The notes under the pieces are model-generated. The model did no database searches, had not been told where the DNA came from, and saw nothing but the letters and a program-made list of their open reading frames with translations. The position numbers were made by a program, and so were the translations under genes. A stretch of 11,044 nt of DNA from Holdemanella sp. (GTDB taxonomy: Bacteria > Bacillota_I > Bacilli_A > Erysipelotrichales > Erysipelotrichaceae), in the NCBI GenBank assembly GCA_021442845.1, contig JABUSD010000400.1, positions 1-11,044 of the forward strand. Reading direction: 5' to 3'. Below are positions 1 to 6,048 of this stretch, one piece after another. Each line of letters opens with the position of its first letter. The first letter of the stretch is position 1.

Positions 1-1158
1 AAAAATAATAACGATAAGGAAAAAAATGAACTGTATGAAGTACTAGGCGCATTATGTGTAAGAGAACAGATACAGATTGAAGATAAAGGCGATTATGTGG
101 AGATTACGGCATGTCCACAAGGAAAGATTCGCGTTACGGAAGAAGACGATACGATTCTATTAAGTGCCAACACAAGACATGGTGGGCCTGGATTCCACTG
201 TTTTGTCGTTGACTTTTATCGTGATATCAAGGAAGAAATTCCTGGTGAATATGAATTGATTGATGACCTGGAATTTGATTTAGAAGAAGATTTTCGAAAG
301 CTTCATAGCACCTATGAAGAGGAACTGGAATATATTCGTGGCATTTTAATCAAAAATGATCTATTAAAAGAACAGAACTATCTATATGAAGAGACATTCT
401 TTCTTCCTATGAATAAAAAAGGAAGAATTCTTACATCCGTTGGGGATATTGATGAAAAGGAATTCAAAGAAATGTCCTTGTTAGAACTTATGGATTGTTT
501 CTATGTATGGAATGACTGGGATAAAGATGCCCGCTTCTTTAAAAATGCCGCTTTGACTCTTCTTGCCAAAGAAGGTGTTGGTATCTATACAAATATGAAT
601 GAAACGACAATTAAACATGCCCAGACAATCTGTGATTATATTGAACTGGCGTTTGAAGATGATCCAAAGCTACCGCTTCCAGTAAAGAATTACAAATTCT
701 TAATTGAACAGCTAGGAAGAGAGAATAAATTAAATGGAGCCATCCAGATGAAAGAAGAGGTTATCCAATATCGGGATGGAGAGGTCTATCATCTATTTGA
801 AAGTGCTAAGGTTGTAGCCCATGGTGCCTGTGAAAGAAGCTATGATCCACAGAATCGCTGTTTATGCCTAATGGCACCTTATGTAGAAGAAGCAACCTGG
901 AAATATCTGATACAGGCCAGCCTCAATTCATCTATCATGACAGATTATGACAATGTATCAAAACAGATTCCTATTGCATATGATGGAAAATCCATTTATA
1001 TGTCGGAATGGAAAGAAGATGGATTCTTTACCATTGAAGCCATTGTACAAAGAAAGGAAGAACAGTTATTTTTTCACTGTATAGTAGCCAATCAAAAGAA
1101 TCTGGCATATATCAGACAATGTATCAAGGAAAGTGATTTTCAAAAAGGGATTGATTAA
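1..1158 (+). CDS. Hypothetical acidic protein upstream of pcrA, 5' partial
   Basis: I do not recognise this protein. The reading frame is open from base 1 to the TAA at 1156-1158, giving 385 residues in the window, so the true start lies upstream. The GTG at 97 is a less likely start because the frame is already open before it, the residues before it look coding, and no Shine-Dalgarno precedes it. The protein is rich in Glu, Asp and aromatic residues. It has no signal peptide or membrane segment and is probably cytosolic. Visible landmarks are a GGPGFH motif about 60 residues into the visible part, an acidic stretch after it, and a Cys-containing segment (CERSYDPQNRCLCL) in the last third. 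No catalytic motif is evident. It ends 24 nt before the preferred pcrA start, in the same direction, so the two may be co-transcribed. A hairpin with a T-tract overlaps its stop codon. A DNA-repair role by association with pcrA would be a guess. Confidence 0.85.
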   Translation, partial: KNNNDKEKNELYEVLGALCVREQIQIEDKGDYVEITACPQGKIRVTEEDDTILLSANTRHGGPGFHCFVVDFYRDIKEEIPGEYELIDDLEFDLEEDFRKLHSTYEEELEYIRGILIKNDLLKEQNYLYEETFFLPMNKKGRILTSVGDIDEKEFKEMSLLELMDCFYVWNDWDKDARFFKNAALTLLAKEGVGIYTNMNETTIKHAQTICDYIELAFEDDPKLPLPVKNYKFLIEQLGRENKLNGAIQMKEEVIQYRDGEVYHLFESAKVVAHGACERSYDPQNRCLCLMAPYVEEATWKYLIQASLNSSIMTDYDNVSKQIPIAYDGKSIYMSEWKEDGFFTIEAIVQRKEEQLFFHCIVANQKNLAYIRQCIKESDFQKGID

Positions 1159-1168
1159 TCCTTTTTTT
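1142..1168 (+). terminator. Weak intrinsic terminator or attenuator overlapping the stop codon
   Basis: An 11-bp stem (1142-1152 pairing with 1157-1167, one G-T wobble) closes a GATT loop and runs into seven T residues (1162-1168). Only two G-C pairs and one G-T pair support it, so termination may be partial. It includes the stop codon of the upstream gene and ends two bases before the pcrA Shine-Dalgarno sequence. Confidence 0.5.
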
Positions 1169-1170
1169 AA

Positions 1171-1176
1171 GGAGGG
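1171..1176 (+). promoter_or_regulatory. Shine-Dalgarno site that fixes the pcrA start
   Basis: GGAGGG abuts an ATG at 1177, which is too close for initiation. It sits 7 nt (counting from GGAGG) before the in-frame ATG at 1183. The second ATG is therefore the likely start. Confidence 0.75.
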
Positions 1177-1182
1177 ATGACA

Positions 1183-3321
1183 ATGAATGAAATGATTTCC
1201 CATTTAAATAAGAATCAAAGAGAAGCCGCTACAACCATTGACCAGCATGTCCGTATTATTGCCGGAGCTGGCAGTGGAAAGACCCGTGTTCTGATGGCAC
1301 GTATTGCCTATCTGATTGAAGAGGTTGGCATCTATCCAAATCGTATTATGGCAATTACCTTTACCAATAAGGCAACCAATGAAATGAAAGATCGACTGCA
1401 TTCTATGCTGGGAGCTTATTCTGCATCGGTGCGTGTATCAACTATCCACTCTTTATGTACGCGTTTACTTAGAGAGGATGCGGAAACGATTGGATATCCT
1501 AAATCCTTTACCATACTAGATAGCGATGATCAAAAACAGATTCTGCGTCCCTTTTATAAACAGATGGATATTGAAGTAAAATCATTGCCTTATAGTAAAG
1601 TATTAGCCTATATCGGATCGTATAAAGAAGAAAGGATTCCTCCTGAAGTCGCAAAGACGATGGCAGTGAATGATGAATATGAAAAGATGGCAATCCTTTA
1701 TGAGAAATATGAATGGAAACGAAAGGAAATGCGCGCTTTTGATTTTAATGATCTTTTGATAGAAGCCCATCGCATGCTTAAAAATAATCGATCTGTACGC
1801 GAAAAATGGCATCGAAGACTGGACTATATCCATGTGGATGAGTTTCAGGATGTAGATCCTATTCAGTATGATATTATTCGTATGCTGACAGGAAACGATA
1901 CGATACTATGTGTTGTAGGCGATCCGGATCAGACAATTTATACATGGCGTGGGGCTAGTGTCGATATCATCCTTCGCTTTGATAAGGATTTTCCTAACAC
2001 AAAGACAATCATCTTAAACCAGAACTATCGTTCCACTCAACCGATTCTTAACGCATCGAATGAAGTGATTCACTACAATAAGAACCGAATTGAAAAGGAT
2101 TTATTCTCTGAAATTGAAGGAAATGAATTGATTCATGTCAAAGGATGTGAAGGGGAAGTGGATGAACCTGTCTATGTTGCCAGAGAAATTTATGAAAGGC
2201 ACAAGGAAGGGATTGAATATAAGGATATCGCTGTTCTTTATCGTTCCAATTATATATCCAGAAAGTTTGAACAGACATTAAGAAAAGTGGGAATCCCTTA
2301 TATCATTTATGGAGGCATCCGTTTCTATGAAAGACAGGAGATTAAGGATGCACTAAGCTATTTAAAATTATGTACATTACCCGATGAAGCCGATCCGGAA
2401 CAGTTCGCTTTAGACTTAGCGGTTTTAAGAGTCATTAACCAGCCAAGAAGAGGCATTGGACAGAAGACGATGGATACTCTACAGGAAGAGGCTTCACGAC
2501 GTCATATGAATCTATATGAAGTATTAAAGAATCCCGAAAGTGTAAATGGAGCAACCGCAAAGAAGCTATCTAAATTTGTCGAATTGATTGAAGATTTAAA
2601 GTATCATCGAAAGGATTATTCCCTTGAGGATTTCTTAGAATATGTTCTGGATACAACCGGCTATAAGAAAATGCTGGAAGAAGAACATGAAGATGAAAGA
2701 ATACAGAACTTATTTGAATTGAAAGGCGATATTGCCCAAAGCATCGTGGAAAATCCAGAGATGACTTTAGAGGAATATCTGCAGGAGGTTAGCCTTTTTA
2801 CCGAGAAATCCAAAGAAGAAAAAGCCAATTCAGTATCGCTTATGACCGTGCATGCCGCTAAGGGATTGGAATATGATACTGTCTTTATTGTCAGCTTTAA
2901 CGATGGCATCTTCCCAAGCCAGCGCGCTATAGAGGAAGGTGGACAAAAGGCACTGGAAGAGGAAAGAAGACTTTGTTATGTGGCGATGACGCGTGCGAAA
3001 AATAAGTTATATATCACATGGGCCGCTGGCTATAGCTATGTGTTAAATAACTTTATGACACCAAGCCGTTTCCGAAAGGAAATTCCTGAATCCTGCATCT
3101 ATCAAAAGCCAAAGCCCCAGCCAAAAGAAAAAGAAGTTGTCATTCTATCCACGAAAAAGGATAAAGGTGGGAAATATAAAAAAGGGGATGTTGTGGAACA
3201 TACAAACTTTGGGGAAGGCGTTGTCATTAGCTTAAAGGGAAATGTTGTGAGTGTTGCCTTTGGACATGGTATAGGTGTAAAGAATTTGAACGCATTACAT
3301 CCTTCGCTAAAAAAGAAGTAA
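1183..3321 (+). CDS. pcrA: ATP-dependent DNA helicase PcrA (UvrD/Rep family, SF1A)
   Basis: This is a 712-residue 3'-5' DNA helicase acting in nucleotide excision repair, rolling-circle plasmid replication and removal of proteins from DNA. The superfamily 1 motifs appear in order: Q-motif NKNQREA near residue 9, Walker A GAGSGKT (28-34), motif Ia ITFTNKAT (58-65), Ib STIHS (86-90), Walker B VDEFQD (218-223), motif III VVGDPDQTIYTWRGA (244-258), IV LNQNYRS (278-284), V TVHAAKGLEYD (555-565) and VI EERRLCYVAMTRAK (593-606). The C-terminus (about 667-708; GDVVEHTNFGEGVV) matches the small Tudor-like domain of Gram-positive PcrA, which contacts RNA polymerase in that family. The length is close to the usual 720-740 residues. 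ATG 1183 is preferred over ATG 1177 on ribosome-site spacing. camS follows after 42 nt, whereas in many Firmicutes ligA lies between them. Small departures from consensus (KAT for KAA, DEFQD for DEYQD) look neutral. Confidence 0.97.
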   Translation: MNEMISHLNKNQREAATTIDQHVRIIAGAGSGKTRVLMARIAYLIEEVGIYPNRIMAITFTNKATNEMKDRLHSMLGAYSASVRVSTIHSLCTRLLREDAETIGYPKSFTILDSDDQKQILRPFYKQMDIEVKSLPYSKVLAYIGSYKEERIPPEVAKTMAVNDEYEKMAILYEKYEWKRKEMRAFDFNDLLIEAHRMLKNNRSVREKWHRRLDYIHVDEFQDVDPIQYDIIRMLTGNDTILCVVGDPDQTIYTWRGASVDIILRFDKDFPNTKTIILNQNYRSTQPILNASNEVIHYNKNRIEKDLFSEIEGNELIHVKGCEGEVDEPVYVAREIYERHKEGIEYKDIAVLYRSNYISRKFEQTLRKVGIPYIIYGGIRFYERQEIKDALSYLKLCTLPDEADPEQFALDLAVLRVINQPRRGIGQKTMDTLQEEASRRHMNLYEVLKNPESVNGATAKKLSKFVELIEDLKYHRKDYSLEDFLEYVLDTTGYKKMLEEEHEDERIQNLFELKGDIAQSIVENPEMTLEEYLQEVSLFTEKSKEEKANSVSLMTVHAAKGLEYDTVFIVSFNDGIFPSQRAIEEGGQKALEEERRLCYVAMTRAKNKLYITWAAGYSYVLNNFMTPSRFRKEIPESCIYQKPKPQPKEKEVVILSTKKDKGGKYKKGDVVEHTNFGEGVVISLKGNVVSVAFGHGIGVKNLNALHPSLKKK

Positions 3322-3323
3322 AG

Positions 3324-3332
3324 TGATATAAT
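3324..3332 (+). promoter_or_regulatory. Extended -10 promoter for camS
   Basis: TGATATAAT (3324-3332) is a perfect extended -10 element, TGn-TATAAT, placed just after the pcrA stop codon. The best -35 candidate, TTCGCT at 3303-3308 with an 18-bp spacer, is poor, which is typical of extended -10 promoters. The predicted start is near 3339, giving a leader of about 25 nt. Confidence 0.65.
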
Positions 3333-3345
3333 ACACATAGTGTAT
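3331..3345 (+). repeat. Short inverted repeat over the camS transcription start
   Basis: ATACAC (3331-3336) and GTGTAT (3340-3345) form a perfect 6-bp inverted repeat around ATA. It overlaps the end of the -10 box and the predicted start point. It could be a repressor operator or the foot of a 5' mRNA hairpin. In AT-rich DNA it could also be chance. Confidence 0.35.
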
Positions 3346-3363
3346 GTTTGATGGAGGTAAACA

Positions 3364-4431
3364 ATGAGAAAAGGTAAAAAACTGATTGGTCTTATGCTGG
3401 CTTTCATGTTGTCAGGATGCTCCTTTATACAATCGACAAATACCGTAGCGGTTCGTGATGGAGAATATGCTGCAAAGCTTCCTTATACGGTATCCAACTC
3501 ACGAATTAAGCACGCTTCCTTAATTTCTGATTTTGATAATCGTGTAGCGATAGAATCAGGATTGATGGAATTATCAAAGGATTATTTCTCTCCAAGTGAA
3601 GTGGAATATACAACACATGCCTTTTTAGATTTTGATGAACTGGATGCAACGGATGGATCCCGTGGTCTTTTAGGAACATTACGTGACAACAATCCAATCG
3701 GTTTGAATCCAAGTAGAGATGAAGAATTTGATACGGGAAATGGAATTGTAACAGGATCAACGATTCTTGTGGATATCTATGAATTAGACTGGTATGCAGG
3801 CAATCAATTAAAAGGGATTTCCATCGCACTTGTTGTGAATGGGGAACTGCTTTCCAATGGACAATCCATTCCTATTGAAGAAAAACAGATGGCAAGCTAT
3901 GTGGAAGTCACTTCAAACAAGCTGGTATCCTATATGCGTGAACGTTTCAATGAAATCACAAGCCGTGTACCTGTCTTTGTCGCAGCCTATTCCTTAGGTG
4001 TTGGTGATGATATTGAAGGTGGTTACTTTAAAACAGGCTACTTTACAGGAACCCAGGGAAAATTTGAAGATATCAAGGAAGAATGGGTATTGATGCCAAG
4101 TACACCATTTACCAATATCGATTCCAACGTTGCGCTTCAGTTTAGCCAGTATCAGGAATCGGTTCAGACATTATTGTCCGATTATACATTTGTTACAGGA
4201 AAGGCAAAGGCTACAAACAATGAGATAACTGAAATGAATATCGAAGTGCGTGCCAATGCCAAAAGTGCAGGAGAAATCCTAGCCATTATGCAGATTTCCA
4301 GAGAAAGCTTATCGTATTTCACATCAACAAACTGTAAATATACGGTTCGGGTTTTAAATGATGAGAATGTATATGGTATTATCCAGCGAAGAAAAGGGTC
4401 AAATACTGCAGAAATTATATCTACTATCTAA
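3364..4431 (+). CDS. camS: CamS family sex-pheromone-precursor lipoprotein
   Basis: This is a 355-residue secreted lipoprotein. The N-terminus has a short basic region (MRKGKK), a hydrophobic core and a lipobox LSGC with the lipidated Cys at residue 19. The mature protein would be anchored to the outer face of the membrane. The body resembles the CamS family: a TGNGIVTGSTILVDIYELDW segment (124-143), a conserved FVAAYSLGVGDDIEGGYF region (205-222) and an EEWVLMPS motif (239-246). In Enterococcus faecalis and Staphylococcus aureus the end of the CamS signal peptide is processed to the heptapeptide pheromone cAM373. The role of the mature lipoprotein is not known. A GGAGG site (3353-3357) sits 6 nt before the ATG. 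The gene has its own extended -10 promoter. No terminator is apparent after it; the next gene's promoter starts within 20 nt. Family assignment comes from recalled sequence patterns and gene neighbourhood. Confidence 0.88.
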   Translation: MRKGKKLIGLMLAFMLSGCSFIQSTNTVAVRDGEYAAKLPYTVSNSRIKHASLISDFDNRVAIESGLMELSKDYFSPSEVEYTTHAFLDFDELDATDGSRGLLGTLRDNNPIGLNPSRDEEFDTGNGIVTGSTILVDIYELDWYAGNQLKGISIALVVNGELLSNGQSIPIEEKQMASYVEVTSNKLVSYMRERFNEITSRVPVFVAAYSLGVGDDIEGGYFKTGYFTGTQGKFEDIKEEWVLMPSTPFTNIDSNVALQFSQYQESVQTLLSDYTFVTGKAKATNNEITEMNIEVRANAKSAGEILAIMQISRESLSYFTSTNCKYTVRVLNDENVYGIIQRRKGSNTAEIISTI

Positions 4432-4445
4432 AAATATAATTTTTG

Positions 4446-4454
4446 TGCTATAAT
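4446..4454 (+). promoter_or_regulatory. Extended -10 promoter for the membrane-protein gene
   Basis: TGCTATAAT (4446-4454) is a second perfect TGn-TATAAT element in this block, again without a recognisable -35 box. The predicted start near 4461 gives a short leader of about 16 nt, barely upstream of the Shine-Dalgarno site. A second TATAAT at 4435-4440 without TGn could serve as an alternative and give a longer leader. Confidence 0.6.
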
Positions 4455-4463
4455 AAACAGAGT

Positions 4464-4469
4464 GGGAGG
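4464..4469 (+). promoter_or_regulatory. Shine-Dalgarno site that fixes the start of the membrane protein
   Basis: GGGAGG lies 7 nt before the ATG at 4477. The in-frame GTG at 4462 overlaps this ribosome site and cannot be the start if the site is used. Confidence 0.75.
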
Positions 4470-4476
4470 CGTTATT

Positions 4477-5076
4477 ATGGCTAATATGAAAAAAGCAAAG
4501 AAGTCGACTAAAGTACCAAGAAACCAAAGAAGAAAACAAGGGCATAAATTAGTATTATTTACATTCATAATTATTGCGATTCCTTGTGCTATCGTAGGAT
4601 ATATTCTTTTTACAAGTATGAATGCACAGAATAAACCAGTAGAAGGAAACCGTTTTGCGAAAGAGGATTTAAATCCAGCTATCAAAAAGGCAGATATAGA
4701 CAATATCGTTTCGCAATTGGAAGGAACCGAAGGTATTGATAAAGTTACTGCTACATTAACAAGTGCAACACTTCGTATCCATATTGATATGACAGATGAT
4801 TCCAATACAGATGCAGCCAATGCGAAAATTGAAGAAGCGTATACGATTGTTGATTCTGTTCTTCCTGTAGCGGATTATTTTACAAACAAGGAAAACAGCA
4901 AGATGTATGACTTATCCATTGATGCGTATAACTATATCGTGGATGAAGTCCATCCATTATCCAACCAGGTTTATTTACAGCTAACAAAAACAGGTGCTGG
5001 TAAGAAAGTCGTAGACAATTTAAACAGTCCTAAAAATCAGGGCATTGTCGATCAGATTGTACGAACACAAGAGTAA
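4477..5076 (+). CDS. Small single-pass membrane protein, unknown function
   Basis: I do not recognise this 199-residue protein. It has a very basic N-terminus (residues 1-24 with ten Lys/Arg), one strong hydrophobic segment at about 25-48, and a soluble remainder. By the positive-inside rule the C-terminal domain of about 150 residues should be extracellular. There is no lipobox and no obvious signal peptidase site, so it is probably a membrane-anchored protein. The segment 70-135 alternates short helices and strands (DIDNIVSQLEGTEGIDKV, then LRIHIDM), which suggests a small alpha/beta fold; this is only an impression. It contains no Cys outside the membrane segment. It follows camS by 45 nt, has its own promoter and ends in a terminator. 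Its position next to camS hints at a cell-surface role, but nothing proves it. Confidence 0.85.
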   Translation: MANMKKAKKSTKVPRNQRRKQGHKLVLFTFIIIAIPCAIVGYILFTSMNAQNKPVEGNRFAKEDLNPAIKKADIDNIVSQLEGTEGIDKVTATLTSATLRIHIDMTDDSNTDAANAKIEEAYTIVDSVLPVADYFTNKENSKMYDLSIDAYNYIVDEVHPLSNQVYLQLTKTGAGKKVVDNLNSPKNQGIVDQIVRTQE

Positions 5077-5101
5077 GGAATCATGGATTCCTTTTTCTTT
5101 T
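5075..5101 (+). terminator. Intrinsic terminator after the membrane-protein gene
   Basis: GGAATC (5077-5082) and GATTCC (5086-5091) pair around an ATG loop. Two more A-T pairs extend the base of the stem, and a T-rich tract (TTTTTCTTTT) follows. The next gene's AGGAG site begins at 5102, immediately after the tract, so no promoter fits between them. Confidence 0.75.
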
Positions 5102-5112
5102 AGGAGACATAT

Positions 5113-5991
5113 ATGAAGATTGTATATTATGGAAAACCGAATGAAAGATTATCCTTTGATAAGGAAGTACAATGTACAACCTTAAACAATGTGAAAATGA
5201 ATCAGGATGGCTATTATATCTTTGAAGAAAATGAAAATACGATATGGAAAAAAGATGAAAAGGGATATCTATATCCTTATCAGAAAGGTGTTATAAAAGA
5301 CTTTATCTGGAAAGAGAATCTAAATGATATAAATCCTGATTTAATAGTATTGAATCATTGTGATATAGATCAGAAATGGATTTATATGGAATTAAAGAAT
5401 CGTATTTCAAACAAAGATAAAGTCTGTATATTGGCTTTTAGTTTTTATGATGATACTAAGAATATCAATGACTGGAATAAACAATTTAAAAAAGGGCAGG
5501 GCTATTTCTATCCAAAATATACGGATGTGTTCTATACATATGGAGTAAAGAAAGAAAATATCGAATGGGTAAACTATTTTAGTGATAGTAAACAGGAAAT
5601 TGAAAATAAGATTATAAATAGTTCTATATTGGTATTACCCCAGGGAGCACCAGATCTATTGATGAAACGTTTAAAGGAATTCAAGTTAAAAGGCATTGTA
5701 AAACGCTATAAAGGGATGATTATAGGATGCAGTGCAGGGGCTATGGTAATGTTGGATACCTATCATATTACACCCGATGATGAATATCCTGATTTTGGTT
5801 ATTATACTGGTTTAGGTTTGGTAAAAGGTTTTGGCATTGAAATGCATTATCGAAACTCTCGGATACAGAAAGAATGCATAGAAAAGGTAAAGAAGGAAAA
5901 AAAGATACCTGTCTATGGAATCTATGAAACAGGAGGTCTTAAAGTAATAGACAATAAGAGTATCCCATTTGGAAAGATTGATATCCTCTAG
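5113..5991 (+). CDS. Peptidase S51-like (dipeptidase E/cyanophycinase) serine hydrolase with N-terminal extension
   Basis: This 292-residue cytosolic protein has a C-terminal half resembling peptidase family S51, whose members include the Asp-dipeptidase PepE and cyanophycinase and have a class I glutamine-amidotransferase-like fold. The nucleophile elbow is GCSAGA with Ser207. The region LPQGAPDLL (175-183) occupies the place of the family's GGG(N/D) oxyanion loop. His245 in GIEMHY and Glu272 in YGIYETGGL are spaced as expected for the Ser-His-Glu triad described for PepE. PepE is about 230 residues, so the first 100 or so residues here are extra. They contain a possible Rossmann-like strand, DLIVLNHCD (76-84). 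The substrate cannot be told from sequence. AGGAG at 5102-5106 sits 6 nt before the ATG. No promoter fits between the upstream terminator and this gene, so expression may depend on readthrough or on a promoter inside the previous gene. The gene appears richer in A and ATA codons than pcrA, but I did not count them. Confidence 0.85.
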   Translation: MKIVYYGKPNERLSFDKEVQCTTLNNVKMNQDGYYIFEENENTIWKKDEKGYLYPYQKGVIKDFIWKENLNDINPDLIVLNHCDIDQKWIYMELKNRISNKDKVCILAFSFYDDTKNINDWNKQFKKGQGYFYPKYTDVFYTYGVKKENIEWVNYFSDSKQEIENKIINSSILVLPQGAPDLLMKRLKEFKLKGIVKRYKGMIIGCSAGAMVMLDTYHITPDDEYPDFGYYTGLGLVKGFGIEMHYRNSRIQKECIEKVKKEKKIPVYGIYETGGLKVIDNKSIPFGKIDIL

Positions 5992-6013
5992 GAAGCAGAT
6001 GCTTCCTTTTTTT
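5990..6013 (+). terminator. Intrinsic terminator closing the + strand gene block
   Basis: GGAAGC (5991-5996) and GCTTCC (6001-6006) pair around AGAT, extended by the A-T pair 5990-6007, and seven T residues follow (6007-6013). It overlaps the TAG stop codon of the S51-like gene. Confidence 0.85.
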
Positions 6014-6020
6014 GATGGAT

Positions 6021-6047
6021 AAAAAAAGAGAACTTTTTCAAGTTCTC
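6021..6047 (-). terminator. Intrinsic terminator closing the marR-ABC operon
   Basis: Read on the - strand, GAGAACTT, a GAAA tetraloop and AAGTTCTC form a perfect 8-bp stem (6047-6040 with 6035-6028), followed by seven T residues (6027-6021). It starts one base after the stop codon of ABC half-transporter 2. It is separate from the + strand terminator that it faces, so each convergent unit has its own stop signal. Confidence 0.88.
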
Positions 6048-6048
6048 C

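Noticed and set aside
97..99. GTG at 97 as the start of the first gene
   Set aside because: The same frame is open back to base 1 with plausible coding sequence, and no SD precedes the GTG, so the gene is 5' truncated by the window.
4462..4476. GTG start 5 codons upstream for the membrane protein
   Set aside because: The GTG overlaps the GGGAGG ribosome site itself; the ATG at 4477 has the right spacing.
4428..4820. 130-codon open frame on the - strand over the membrane-protein gene
   Set aside because: It is antisense to a gene with its own promoter, SD and terminator. Its hydrophobic composition simply mirrors the codons of the opposite strand.
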